Source: Pseudomonadota bacterium
GTDB lineage: Bacteria; Pseudomonadota; Alphaproteobacteria; Rhizobiales; Hyphomicrobiaceae
Assembly: GCA_003242645.1 (NCBI GenBank)
Contig: QGVC01000010.1
Span: 1-26,397, forward strand
Reading direction: 5' to 3'
DNA: 26,397 bases
The translations under genes were made by a program, and so were the position numbers. Positions within the stretch are counted from its first letter, which is position 1; each line of letters starts with the position of its first letter. This document shows, piece after piece, positions 16,755 through 26,397 of this stretch. The notes below the pieces were generated by a model, which was given only the letters and a program-made list of their open reading frames with translations, made no database searches and was not told the DNA's origin.

Positions 16755-16782
16755 GGACGGATGGCGAGGTGACGACAGCCGG

Positions 16783-16803
16783 CGATCCACAAAACGATCC
16801 ACC
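16783..16803 (+). repeat. Tandem DnaA-box-like direct repeat in the origin gap
   Basis: CGATCCAC occurs at 16783-16790 and again at 16795-16802, start to start 12 bp and so about one helical turn apart. The first is followed by A, giving CGATCCACA, one base from the Caulobacter weak DnaA site TGATCCACA. Both lie on the same strand as TTTTGCACA at 16732-16740. Binding is inferred, not shown. Confidence 0.5.
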
Positions 16804-17115
16804 GGCGATGCGATACGCGTCAGATCGGCAGCCGATTTCCGTTGCCGTGGATTACCCGATTGTGCACGTCTGCCCCAAGCCCTTTCAACAGGTGTCTCGA
16901 CCAGAGCTCCCGTTTGAGCGCGGCTGGATGACATTGACTCTGCACGCACTTATCGAGCCTAGTAGGCTGCGCTCGCGGATCACACCAAATCTCGTATGGT
17001 GCCCTGGAGTTCCGTAGCAAGCTGTGGGCGGCGGTGTATCGCGTGAAATTACCGACTTCCGCCACGCTAAGAGTCAAAACAGCAAGAATCTGAAAAACTT
17101 TCTCATTTGGGTGTT

Positions 17116-18183
17116 ATGCGCGACCGACCGCCAAATTCCTCTTTTCAAAGTAGTCACCGGCTCTTCCTTCGGCCGTTCGCGCGTCAGCCTGCCGTCCCGC
17201 CGCCTATCTGGTTGATGCGGCAAGCGGGCCGTTACCTCCCGGAATATCGGAAGGTGCGTGAGCAAGCCGGCAGCTTCCTCGACCTGTGCTACAACCCTGA
17301 GCTCGCGTCGGAGGTCACCCTTCAGCCGATACGCCGCTTCGGATTGGATGCCGCCATCCTGTTCTCAGATATCCTCGTCGTAGCAGACGCCTTGGGGCAG
17401 ACCGTCTCTTTCGTAGAAGGCGAGGGGCCGCGGCTGGATCCCATAACTTCCGCCGCCGACCTCGCCCGTCTTGATAAGTTGCGGGTCGGAACTAAGTTCA
17501 GTCTAATCAACGAGACGGTCGCGAGAACGCGAGCAGCCCTCCCGCCAGAAGTTGCCCTGATCGGCTTCTGCGGCGCGCCGTGGACGGTCGCCACCTATAT
17601 GGTTGGGGGCCGCGGTTCTCCAGATCAAGCAGATGCCAGGTTGATGGCGTACCGCGACCCGGACACGTTCTCGCGGCTTATCGATCTCTTGGTCGAAACC
17701 TCGATCCAGTACCTAAGCGGCCAGATCTCTGCTGGGGCGGATGCAGTCCAGATCTTCGATAGCTGGGCGGGGGGTTTACCCGACGATCAGTTCGATCGGT
17801 GGGTTGTTGCGCCGACTAAAAGCATCGTGCGCGAGATCAAAGCGCGCCATCCGAATATCCCGATCATCGGCTTTCCGAGGGCCGCGGGCGAGAAGACAGC
17901 CCGTTACGTTCGGGGCACCGGCGTCGATGGCGTAAGCTGCGACACCGGCCTCTCGCTCGAAGCTATGGTCTCTCTCGCGGACGAGGAGGGAGTCGTCGTG
18001 CAGGGAAACCTCGATCCCCTTCTGCTGGTAGCTGGGGGCGAAGCGTTGGAGGCGCGGGCACGCCAGATCCTGAGCGCTCTTAGTGGACGGCCGTTCGTCT
18101 TCAACCTAGGGCACGGGATCCTGCCACAGACGCCGCCAGAGAATGTCGCGCGGCTTGTTGCTCTCGTCCGTAATCAGGGGTGA
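17116..18183 (+). CDS. hemE: Uroporphyrinogen decarboxylase
   Basis: HemE removes four carboxyl groups from uroporphyrinogen III to give coproporphyrinogen III in haem synthesis. The 355-residue protein contains the signature PPPIWLMRQAGRYLPEYR (around 28-45) and ILFSDILVVADALG. GFCGAPWTVATYM, QIFDSWAGGL and the C-terminal FNLGHGILPQTPPENV are also visible. Active-site Arg and Asp residues are all in place. ATG 17116 is the only plausible start: no other ATG, GTG or TTG lies between it and the conserved motif. It gives an N-terminus about ten residues longer than I expect, and the ribosome site is weak (GGGTG). hemJ begins 6 nt after the stop. Confidence 0.97.
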   Translation: MRDRPPNSSFQSSHRLFLRPFARQPAVPPPIWLMRQAGRYLPEYRKVREQAGSFLDLCYNPELASEVTLQPIRRFGLDAAILFSDILVVADALGQTVSFVEGEGPRLDPITSAADLARLDKLRVGTKFSLINETVARTRAALPPEVALIGFCGAPWTVATYMVGGRGSPDQADARLMAYRDPDTFSRLIDLLVETSIQYLSGQISAGADAVQIFDSWAGGLPDDQFDRWVVAPTKSIVREIKARHPNIPIIGFPRAAGEKTARYVRGTGVDGVSCDTGLSLEAMVSLADEEGVVVQGNLDPLLLVAGGEALEARARQILSALSGRPFVFNLGHGILPQTPPENVARLVALVRNQG

Positions 18184-18189
18184 TCCGCT

Positions 18190-18612
18190 GTGGAGCTCTG
18201 GATCAAAGCGCTTCATATCATCGCTGTCGTCGCCTGGATGGCCGGGCTGTTCTACTTACCGAGATTGTTCGTTTATCACGCGGCCTCCACTCCAGGCTCG
18301 GAGCAGTCCGAAACGTTCAAGGTGATGGAACGGCGATTGCTCCGGGTGATCATGAACCCTGCGATGATCGTGGTCTGGTTGACAGGGCCTTATCTCGCCT
18401 GGGCCTGGGGCATGTACCATGATGGCTGGTTCATCGCGAAGGTCATCCTGGTCATCGGCCTGACCACGCTCCACCATGCGCTCGCCAAGTGGCGAAAGGA
18501 CTTTGCCGCAGACAAGAATCGCTATAGCCAGCGGTTCTACCGGTACATCAACGAGGTGCCGACGGTGCTGTTGATTGCCATCGTCGTTCTCGTCGTTGTG
18601 AAGCCTTTTTAA
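18190..18612 (+). CDS. hemJ: Protoporphyrinogen IX oxidase HemJ
   Basis: HemJ is the membrane protein that oxidises protoporphyrinogen IX to protoporphyrin IX in many proteobacteria and cyanobacteria that lack HemG and HemY. The 140-residue protein has four hydrophobic segments. Conserved residues include His9 in ALHIIAVVAWMAGLFYLPRLFVYH, the MERRLLRVIMNPAM loop, and KWRKDFAADKNRYSQRFYRYINEVPT. The start is a GTG at 18190, with AGGGGTGAT overlapping the hemE stop, so translation is likely coupled to hemE. Two successive haem genes here agree with the origin-side order of other alphaproteobacteria. It ends 228 nt before rho. Confidence 0.95.
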   Translation: MELWIKALHIIAVVAWMAGLFYLPRLFVYHAASTPGSEQSETFKVMERRLLRVIMNPAMIVVWLTGPYLAWAWGMYHDGWFIAKVILVIGLTTLHHALAKWRKDFAADKNRYSQRFYRYINEVPTVLLIAIVVLVVVKPF

Positions 18613-18635
18613 CAGGCGCGAAGAGGACGCATCTT

Positions 18636-18664
18636 TTGTTCAACTGCTCCGTCTGCTATATAAC
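18636..18664 (+). promoter_or_regulatory. rho: Likely sigma-70 promoter for rho
   Basis: TTGTTC (18636-18641) is followed after 17 nt by TATAAC (18659-18664), a good housekeeping promoter in this otherwise G+C-rich DNA. It lies just after hemJ and would start transcription near 18671, giving an unusually long leader of about 170 nt before the rho ATG. No other clear promoter is seen in the gap. Confidence 0.55.
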
Positions 18665-18670
18665 GAGTCG

Positions 18671-18840
18671 AACAACGGTCGCCGGCAGCTGAGAGGGTTG
18701 CCGGTAATCTGCCTGGATTTCCCACACCTCCTGGTTGACCGAACGTCTGGCGCCTGTCTGCGCCACCTTCCGTTACTTAAAATATTCGGCCCGGTTCACC
18801 TCTCGCCCGCCTCAGCATCCGTGCCGGTTGGAGTCACTCC
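18671..18840 (+). promoter_or_regulatory. rho: Long structured rho mRNA leader
   Basis: This leader holds two hairpins: CCGGCA (18682-18687) with TGCCGG (18699-18704), and TGGCGC (18748-18753) with GCGCCA (18760-18765). Between and after them it is rich in C and poor in G (near 18720-18732 and 18797-18820), the composition that Rho binds. E. coli rho is known to be controlled by its own product in its leader, so autoregulation here is plausible. The hairpins are seen; regulation is inferred. Confidence 0.45.
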
Positions 18841-20106
18841 ATGACGGAACTGAAACTGCAAGATTTGAAATCCAAATCCCCCACCGAGCTTCTGGCTTTC
18901 GCGGAACAGCACGGCGTCGAGAACGCCAGCACCATGCGAAAGCAGGAGCTGATGTTCGCTGTGCTCAAGCAACTCGCGGGCAAGGAGATCGAGATCACAG
19001 GCAGCGGGGTCGTCGAGGTCTTGCAAGACGGCTTCGGGTTCCTTCGCTCGCCCGATGCGAACTACCTGCCCGGTCCAGATGACATCTATGTCTCACCCTC
19101 GCAGATCCGGCGCTTTGCGCTGCGCACCGGTGACACAGTCGAGGGCATCATCCGCAGCCCGAAAGAAGGCGAGCGCTACTTCGCGCTTCTCAAGGTCAAC
19201 AAGATCAATTTTGAGGATCCCGAGAAAGCTCGTCACAAGATCCATTTCGACAACTTGACGCCGCTCTATCCGACCGAGTGGCTCAAGATGGAAATCGAGG
19301 ATCCAACGAACAAAGACCTTTCAGCGCGGGTCATCGACATCGTCGCGCCTATGGGCAAGGGCCAGCGCGCGCTGATCGTCGCTCCGCCGCGCACCGGTAA
19401 GACGGTGCTTTTGCAGAACATCGCGCACTCGATCACCACGAACCATCCGGAGTGCTACCTCATCGTGCTGCTGATCGACGAGCGGCCCGAGGAGGTGACC
19501 GACATGCAGCGCTCGGTCAAAGGCGAGGTGATCTCCTCGACCTTCGATGAGCCGCCGACCCGCCACGTGCAGGTCTCCGAGATGGTCATCGAGAAGGCCA
19601 AGCGGCTTGTCGAGCACAAGCGGGACGTTGTGATCCTTCTCGACTCGATTACCCGCTTGGGTCGTGCCTACAACACGGTGGTGCCGTCTTCGGGCAAGGT
19701 GTTGACCGGCGGTGTCGACAGCAACGCTCTACAGAAGCCGAAGCGCTTCTTCGGTGCAGCCCGGAATATCGAGGAAGGCGGTTCGCTCACCATCATCGCC
19801 ACCGCGCTGATCGATACCGGCTCCCGGATGGACGAGGTCATCTTCGAAGAGTTTAAGGGCACCGGCAACTGCGAGGTCGTGCTCGATCGTAAGGCGTCGG
19901 ACAAGCGCATCTTCCCGGCGATTGACATCGCCCGGTCGGGCACGCGGAAGGAAGAGTTGCTCGTCCCACGCGACCAACTCAAGAAGATGTACGTCCTCCG
20001 GCGGATCTTGAGCCCGATGGGCACGATCGATGCCATCGAGTTCTTGACGGATAAGCTCCGCCAGACGAAGAACAACGCTGAGTTCTTCCAGTCGATGAAT
20101 GCCTAA
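18841..20106 (+). CDS. rho: Transcription termination factor Rho
   Basis: Rho is the hexameric RNA helicase that ends transcription at C-rich unstructured RNA. The 421-residue length matches the family (E. coli 419). The N-terminal helix bundle (1-45) is followed by the cold-shock RNA-binding domain with [22 protein letters not shown] (around 63-84). The ATPase domain has Walker A APPRTGKT (181-188), [16 protein letters not shown], Walker [14 protein letters not shown] and the secondary RNA-site loops near [20 protein letters not shown]. All key residues appear intact. The ATG at 18841 follows TTGGAGTCACTCC, so the ribosome site is GGAG. Downstream is a 7-bp hairpin and then a GNAT gene. Confidence 0.99.
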   Translation: MTELKLQDLKSKSPTELLAFAEQHGVENASTMRKQELMFAVLKQLAGKEIEITGSGVVEVLQDGFGFLRSPDANYLPGPDDIYVSPSQIRRFALRTGDTVEGIIRSPKEGERYFALLKVNKINFEDPEKARHKIHFDNLTPLYPTEWLKMEIEDPTNKDLSARVIDIVAPMGKGQRALIVAPPRTGKTVLLQNIAHSITTNHPECYLIVLLIDERPEEVTDMQRSVKGEVISSTFDEPPTRHVQVSEMVIEKAKRLVEHKRDVVILLDSITRLGRAYNTVVPSSGKVLTGGVDSNALQKPKRFFGAARNIEEGGSLTIIATALIDTGSRMDEVIFEEFKGTGNCEVVLDRKASDKRIFPAIDIARSGTRKEELLVPRDQLKKMYVLRRILSPMGTIDAIEFLTDKLRQTKNNAEFFQSMNA

Positions 20107-20124
20107 GCTCAGCGCCAGCTGAGC
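20107..20124 (+). other. Hairpin directly after the rho stop codon
   Basis: GCTCAGC (20107-20113) and GCTGAGC (20118-20124) make a perfect 7-bp stem with a 4-nt loop, starting at the first base after the rho TAA. No T-run follows; instead GGGGG, the GNAT ribosome site, begins a few bases on. It may protect the rho mRNA 3' end or modulate GNAT translation rather than terminate. Confidence 0.5.
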
Positions 20125-20137
20125 AGCCGGGGGTATC

Positions 20138-20857
20138 ATGAGCAATCATGTCAACGCTTTCGGGCAGCCGATCGGTTTTCCGGTTGCTCATTGGACCCCT
20201 CGGCCGCGGCCGTCCCGCATTACGCTGGAAGGGCGAATTTGCCGCCTAGAGCCACTCAGCCCTGAACGGCACACGCTGGACCTTTACGAGGCGAATCAGG
20301 CCGATGATGGCCGCGGCTGGACCTACATGGCCTACGGCCCATTTGCCTCGTTGGAGGAGTACCGCGGTTGGGTGGAGAAGTCCGCGGCGTCTGAGGATCC
20401 GCTCTTCTACACGGTGATCGACACTGCATCTGGTCGCGCAAGAGGTGTCGCGGCCTTGATGCGGATCGATCCCGCGAACGGTGTCATCGAAGTCGGCAAC
20501 ATCAAGTATGCTCCGGCCCTGCAGCGCACGGCTGCGGCGACCGAGGCGATGTTCTTGCTGATGCGGTACGTCTTCGATGATCTCGGCTACCGCCGGTATG
20601 AGTGGAAGTGCGATTCTTTGAATGAGCCATCCCGCGCGGCGGCGCTTCGGCTTGGCTTCACGTTCGAGGGCATCTTCCGGCAGGCCGTTGTTTACAAGGG
20701 CCGCAATCGCGACACTGCGTGGTTCTCGATCATCGACAAGGAGTGGCCCGCGCTGAAGCAGGCCTACGAAGCCTGGCTAGCGCCGGAGAACTTCGACCCC
20801 GACGGACGGCAGCGTCGCCGCCTCTCCGATTTGATTGCGGAGAAGCGGGCGGCAGGG

Positions 20858-20869
<12 letters not shown>
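20138..20869 (+). CDS. GNAT family N-acetyltransferase (RimJ/RimL-like)
   Basis: This 243-residue protein looks like the RimJ/RimL branch of acetyl-CoA-dependent N-acetyltransferases. Visible are [25 protein letters not shown] near the N-terminus and [45 protein letters not shown], with the acetyl-CoA-binding part. [21 protein letters not shown] is the conserved final motif. The acceptor (a ribosomal protein, other protein or small molecule) cannot be told. Its 3' end overlaps the convergent DUF255 gene by 12 nt. It may be transcribed with rho. Together with the DUF255 gene it separates rho from mnmE, which are neighbours in the Caulobacter-type order. Confidence 0.9.
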
Positions 20870-22903
<2,034 letters not shown>

Positions 22904-22970
22904 GGTACTCCCTCCTGCTGTTGATGGAGACGAGCTCTCGTCTCCGGTTACATAGGGTGACTCCAATAGA

Positions 22971-24311
22971 ATGAGTCAGGTTGCAACGATTTTCGCGCTG
23001 TCGAGCGCTCCAGGCCGTGCAGGCGTAGCCGTTATCCGCATTTCGGGACCGGCGGCGGGGACAGTGCTCGATACGTTGGCTGCTCCGAGGCCAGAACCCC
23101 GATCTGCCAAAATCCGGTATCTGCGCCGGCCGGAAACAGGTGAAATTCTCGATCAGGCACTCGTCCTCTGGTTTCCGGCACCGCGGAGCTTCACGGGCGA
23201 AGATGTCGCAGAGTTGCACGTCCATGGCGGGAGGGCCGTCGTTCAGGCGGTTCTCCGAGCCATAGGTGACATCCCGGGCTGCCGGCTTGCCGAGCCGGGC
23301 GAGTTCGCCAGACGGGCTTTCGAAAATGGCAAGCTCGACCTCACCATGGCTGAGGGCTTGGCTGATCTGATCGATGCAGAAACTGAGGCCCAACGAAAGC
23401 AGGCACTACGGCAGGCCGGGGGAGCACTGGCGAATCTTTACGACGGCTGGCGGAATTCGCTGATCGAGGCGCTGGCGCTCGTCGAGGCGGCTATTGATTT
23501 TTCGGACGAAGGGGACGTCGGCAGCGAAACTTATGACCAAGCCGTTCGGGTGGTGCGGGATCTCGAGGCCGCAATTCGGCGGCATCTCGCCGACGGCCGT
23601 CGGGGCGAGATCTTGCGCGAGGGGTTCAATGTTGTGCTTGCTGGCCCGCCGAATGTCGGGAAATCGAGTCTGCTCAACGCCCTGGCGCGCCGGGAAGCTG
23701 CGATCGTTTCAGAAGAAGCCGGTACGACGCGCGATGTGATTGAGGTTCGCCTGGATCTTGAGGGCTTGCCCATCGTTGTTGGCGACACCGCCGGCATCCG
23801 AGAGGCGACAGGCGCCGTCGAGCGCGAAGGCATCCGCCGGACTTTGGCCCGGACACGCGAGGCGGACCTCGTGCTTTGGCTCATGGATGCCATCGCGCCC
23901 GATCCGAACCTCCCATCTGAGCTAACGGATCTGGCAGACCGAACGCTGTGGGTGCTGAACAAGATCGATCTCTGTCCCGACGTCGGGCTTCCTGGGGTGC
24001 CCGAAAACGCAATAGCTATTTCTGCGCTGACCGGTCAGGGTATTGATGTGTTGACCCGACGAATAGCAGAACTTGCTCGTGACCGTATCGCTCCGACGGA
24101 GCATCCTGGACTGACACAGGAACGGCATCGCCGAAATCTCGAGGACTGCCGCAAGGCGCTGGCGGCATTCCTCGAAGGAAGCCCCTGGGAGGTCGAGCTC
24201 AGGGCCGAGGATCTCAGGCTGGCAGCGAATGCGCTGGGCAGGCTCACCGGCCGCGTCGATCCCGAGGAGGTTCTGGATGGGATCTTCGGCCGCTTTTGCA
24301 TCGGAAAATAG
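22971..24311 (+). CDS. mnmE: tRNA modification GTPase MnmE
   Basis: MnmE with MnmG installs the carboxymethylaminomethyl (or aminomethyl) group at U34 of certain tRNAs, using GTP, methylene-tetrahydrofolate and glycine or ammonium. The 446-residue protein has an N-terminal folate-binding domain (1-120) starting [21 protein letters not shown]. The inserted G domain has G1 GPPNVGKS (225-232), G2 TTRD (252-255), G3 DTAG (272-275) and G4 NKID (330-333). The C-terminus ends FGRFCIGK, with the essential cysteine. The ATG follows a weak GGGTGAC. A parS site follows 13 nt after the stop. mnmG, its partner, starts 219 nt downstream. Confidence 0.98.
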   Translation: MSQVATIFALSSAPGRAGVAVIRISGPAAGTVLDTLAAPRPEPRSAKIRYLRRPETGEILDQALVLWFPAPRSFTGEDVAELHVHGGRAVVQAVLRAIGDIPGCRLAEPGEFARRAFENGKLDLTMAEGLADLIDAETEAQRKQALRQAGGALANLYDGWRNSLIEALALVEAAIDFSDEGDVGSETYDQAVRVVRDLEAAIRRHLADGRRGEILREGFNVVLAGPPNVGKSSLLNALARREAAIVSEEAGTTRDVIEVRLDLEGLPIVVGDTAGIREATGAVEREGIRRTLARTREADLVLWLMDAIAPDPNLPSELTDLADRTLWVLNKIDLCPDVGLPGVPENAIAISALTGQGIDVLTRRIAELARDRIAPTEHPGLTQERHRRNLEDCRKALAAFLEGSPWEVELRAEDLRLAANALGRLTGRVDPEEVLDGIFGRFCIGK

Positions 24312-24324
24312 AGCCAGCTCCGAA

Positions 24325-24340
24325 TGTTTCACGTGAAACT
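24325..24340. other. parS site (ParB-binding centromere-like site)
   Basis: TGTTTCACGTGAAACT at 24325-24340 matches the bacterial parS consensus TGTTTCACGTGAAACA at 15 of 16 positions; only the last base differs. The 14-bp core GTTTCACGTGAAAC is perfect. parS sites near mnmG, rsmG, parA and parB are the rule in alphaproteobacteria. The right half-site is followed by TTCACGT (24340-24346), which forms a second inverted repeat with ACGTGAA (24331-24337). ParB binds here and loads onto DNA for origin segregation. Chance occurrence of the core is very unlikely. Confidence 0.95.
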
Positions 24341-24530
24341 TCACGTATTCTGGCGATCAACTTTGCCAGGACTTTCGAAAACTTCATTTCGTCGATGGAT
24401 GGGACAGAGCTGTCACTTTCGGAGGACGTCGCCAAGTATTCCGGTGAAGCTCTACTTTACGATGACTTACCGCCTCGGTTAGTGTGCAGGCCCTCGATCT
24501 GCCGATGGTCGCGTTCCTTGGAAAGGTGAA
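24341..24530. other. Non-coding stretch between parS and mnmG
   Basis: These 190 nt complete the mnmE-mnmG gap. They hold the half-site copy TTCACGT (starting at 24340) and, near the end, the mnmG ribosome site GAAAGGTGAA. A 77-codon open frame (24296-24529) crosses it but has no ribosome site or known likeness. A promoter for mnmG is likely but I cannot place one. Confidence 0.5.
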
Positions 24531-26397
24531 ATGACTGAACACACCTACGATGTTGTCGTCGTTGGAGGTGGGCATGCCGGCACCGAGGCCGCCGCTGCAG
24601 CCGCCCGTATGGGCGCGCGAACGGCCCTCGTGACTCATAAGTTCGCCACCATCGGCGAAATGTCTTGCAACCCGGCGATCGGCGGACTCGGGAAAGGTCA
24701 CCTTGTTCGCGAAATCGATGCACTCGATGGCCTGATGGGCCGGGTCGCGGACCAGGCCGGGATTCAGTTTCGATTGCTCAACCGGTCGAAGGGTCCCGCC
24801 GTTCAAGGGCCGCGGGCGCAGGCAGATCGGGCCCTCTATCGCAAAGCGATGCAGAGGGCGATAGCGGAAACACCAGGCCTCACCGTTATCGAAGGTTCAG
24901 TGGATGATCTGATCGTCGATAACGGCATGGTGCAGGGTGTCGTCCTGGCGGATGGCTCTGTGCTGAAATCCGGCGCCGTTGTTGTTACGACCGGTACCTT
25001 CCTTCGGGGCCTGATCCATATCGGCGAAGTCAAGATTCCGGCTGGCCGGGTCGGGGAGGCACCTTCGGTACGCCTCGCCGAGCGCTTTGCGGCTTTGGAG
25101 TTCCGACTCGGCCGACTCAAGACTGGGACACCGGCTCGGTTGCTGCGGAGCTCGATCGATTGGGAGCGTCTGGAAATCCAACCCGGCGACGACCCGCCAG
25201 TGCCGTTCTCCTTCCTGACGGAGCGGATCACAACCCCGCAAGTCGTCTGCCACGTCACCAATACGACGGAAGAGACCCACGCGATCATTCGGGCCAATCT
25301 CCATCGTGCGCCGATGTATTCCGGCCAGATCCAAAGTGTTGGCCCACGCTACTGCCCTTCGATTGAAGACAAGGTTGTGCGGTTTGCGGATCGGACGGCG
25401 CACCAGATCTTCCTGGAGCCGGAGGGCCTGGACGACGATACGATTTACCCCAACGGCGTTTCGACTTCTCTGCCCGAGGAGGTCCAGGTGGCGTTCCTAC
25501 GGACCATTCCCGGATTGGAGAATGTTGTCATCAAGCGGCCCGGCTACGCGATCGAGTACGACTACGTCGATCCGCGCGAGCTCCTTCCGACGCTGGAGAC
25601 AAAGCGCCTGGCGAGACTGTTCTTAGCTGGCCAGATCAATGGGACAACTGGCTACGAGGAGGCAGGCGCGCAAGGGATCGTGGCCGGTATCAACGCTGCT
25701 TTGAAGGCCAGCGGCGGATCACGCAGATTTGTGATCTCGCGCACCGAGGGCTACACCGGGGTGATGATCGACGACCTGGTGACGCGCGGTGTGACCGAGC
25801 CTTATCGGATGTTCACATCCCGGGCGGAGTATCGTCTCGCGCTTCGGGCCGACAATGCGGATCAACGTCTGACGCCCTTGGGTCAGGAGGTCGGATGCGT
25901 TGGCCGCGAGCGCGCGCTTGCCTTCGAGCGCAAGCGGCAAGCGCTAGCCGAGGGCCGACAACTGCTGGAGCGGCTTAGCCTGACACCCAACGAAGCGGCC
26001 CGGCATGGCCTTGAAATCAACCGCGATGGACGGCGGCGTACAGCCTTCGAGCTGCTGGCCTATCCCGGCATTACGCTTACTCGTCTTGCAGCCATTTGGC
26101 CCGAGATCGGGAAGCTGGACCCGAAGATCGCGGCGCAGCTCGAAGTCGACGCGCGCTATGCTTCCTACCTGAAACGCCAAGCCGAGGACGTCGAGGCCCT
26201 CCGGCGAGACGAGGCGGTTGCTATTCCGCTGGATTTCGATTTCTCGAGCCTGCCGGGGCTGTCAACCGAAGTGCGGCAGAAGCTCAGCCTGCATCGTCCA
26301 GCGACCCTAGCCCAGGCCGCGCGCATAGATGGAGTGACCCCGGCCGCCCTCATGATCTTGCTCAGCCGTCTCAAGCGGCCAGCGGAGCGGCGCCGCG
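24531..26397 (+). CDS. mnmG: tRNA uridine-5-carboxymethylaminomethyl(34) synthesis enzyme MnmG (GidA), 3' end cut by the window
   Basis: MnmG is the FAD-dependent partner of MnmE in U34 wobble modification. From ATG 24531 (with AAAGGTGAA upstream) 622 codons are visible and open to the window edge. The FAD-binding motif [17 protein letters not shown] is at 8-24, followed by [36 protein letters not shown] contains the conserved cysteine. [26 protein letters not shown] and [18 protein letters not shown] are family signatures. The text near the edge ([16 protein letters not shown]) matches the C-terminal helix, so only a few residues are probably missing. It should be followed by rsmG, parA and parB outside the window. 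Confidence 0.97.
   Translation, partial: MTEHTYDVVVVGGGHAGTEAAAAAARMGARTALVTHKFATIGEMSCNPAIGGLGKGHLVREIDALDGLMGRVADQAGIQFRLLNRSKGPAVQGPRAQADRALYRKAMQRAIAETPGLTVIEGSVDDLIVDNGMVQGVVLADGSVLKSGAVVVTTGTFLRGLIHIGEVKIPAGRVGEAPSVRLAERFAALEFRLGRLKTGTPARLLRSSIDWERLEIQPGDDPPVPFSFLTERITTPQVVCHVTNTTEETHAIIRANLHRAPMYSGQIQSVGPRYCPSIEDKVVRFADRTAHQIFLEPEGLDDDTIYPNGVSTSLPEEVQVAFLRTIPGLENVVIKRPGYAIEYDYVDPRELLPTLETKRLARLFLAGQINGTTGYEEAGAQGIVAGINAALKASGGSRRFVISRTEGYTGVMIDDLVTRGVTEPYRMFTSRAEYRLALRADNADQRLTPLGQEVGCVGRERALAFERKRQALAEGRQLLERLSLTPNEAARHGLEINRDGRRRTAFELLAYPGITLTRLAAIWPEIGKLDPKIAAQLEVDARYASYLKRQAEDVEALRRDEAVAIPLDFDFSSLPGLSTEVRQKLSLHRPATLAQAARIDGVTPAALMILLSRLKRPAERRR

Larger units (their letters stand above)
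16713..17115. other. Candidate chromosomal replication origin (oriC)
   Basis: This 403-bp non-coding, divergent gap lies between the PPDK regulator and hemE. In Caulobacter and Rickettsia the origin lies beside hemE within this gene cluster. TTTTGCACA at 16732-16740 fits the relaxed DnaA box TTWTNCACA. CGATCCACA (16783-16791) and CGATCCACC (16795-16803) resemble the Caulobacter G-box TGATCCACA. Reverse-strand near-boxes are at 16714-16722 (TTGCCCACA) and 16846-16854 (TAATCCACG). Bases 17071-17110 are about 65% A+T and could be the unwinding element. GANTC methylation sites are at 16706, 16936, 17071 and 17086 (first just inside the coding edge). No perfect TTATCCACA and no CtrA TTAA-N7-TTAA site is seen. 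Confidence 0.75.

Noticed and set aside
16713..16949. 79-residue N-terminal extension of the PPDK regulator
   Set aside because: Family likeness starts only at the ATG at 16712; the extension has no motif and would cover the DnaA-box-like sites.
16661..17017. 118-codon plus-strand ORF across the origin gap
   Set aside because: No ribosome site, no known motif, and it begins inside the PPDK regulator gene; low-complexity text of a non-coding region.
16713..17115. CtrA-binding sites in the origin gap
   Set aside because: Looked for TTAA-N7-TTAA as in Caulobacter; found none, so no claim of CtrA control is made.
24296..24529. 77-codon ORF between mnmE and mnmG
   Set aside because: It starts at a TTG inside mnmE, has no ribosome site, and owes part of its text to parS; no family recognised.

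Overview
This window is a dense bacterial chromosome segment with high G+C by eye. It almost certainly comes from an alphaproteobacterium, most likely of the Hyphomicrobiales (Rhizobiales). Three things suggest this: the gene order PPDK regulator / hemE / hemJ / rho / mnmE / mnmG, an IalB-family secreted protein, and a Tim44-like protein with MltA and an Smr protein beside secB, dnaQ and coaE. I see no tRNA, rRNA, insertion sequence, phage gene or CRISPR array. Genus and species cannot be read from the sequence.

Layout. (1) 1-3361: the 5' part of hisB points off the left edge; opposite it run hslV-hslU, then thpR and phhB. (2) 3406-8605, minus strand: an accessory metabolic cluster. In transcription order it holds a quinone-oxidoreductase-like enzyme, a TAXI-type TRAP solute receptor, a fused TRAP permease and an HSD10-like short-chain dehydrogenase. 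(3) 8702-9818, plus: a SpoU-family RNA methyltransferase and an IalB-like periplasmic protein. (4) 9822-12428, minus: Tim44-like protein, mltA, Smr protein. (5) 12654-13826, plus: fxsA and secB. (6) 13843-16712, minus: PPDK regulator, maf, coaE, dnaQ. (7) 16713-17115: a divergent 403-bp non-coding region. (8) 17116-20869, plus: hemE, hemJ, rho and a GNAT acetyltransferase. (9) 20858-22903, minus: a DUF255 thioredoxin-like protein. (10) 22971-26397, plus: mnmE, a parS site and nearly all of mnmG.

The main biological point is that this looks like a chromosome origin. In Caulobacter and Rickettsia the replication origin lies next to hemE within a conserved gene cluster. Here the gap upstream of hemE is the longest non-coding stretch in the window. 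It has DnaA-box-like sequences, an A+T-rich patch next to hemE, four GANTC sites and a 12-bp palindrome, and most genes near it point away from it. About 7.2 kb to the right, between mnmE and mnmG, is a 15/16 match to the ParB-binding parS palindrome. That is the expected place for the centromere-like site.

Most genes are housekeeping: ATP-dependent proteolysis, protein export, proofreading, CoA and haem synthesis, transcription termination and tRNA wobble modification. The least ordinary parts are the regulatory DNA (origin, parS with an extra half-site, rho leader, intercistronic hairpins) and the TRAP-TAXI cluster, whose substrate cannot be told. I found no convincing wholly new gene system.
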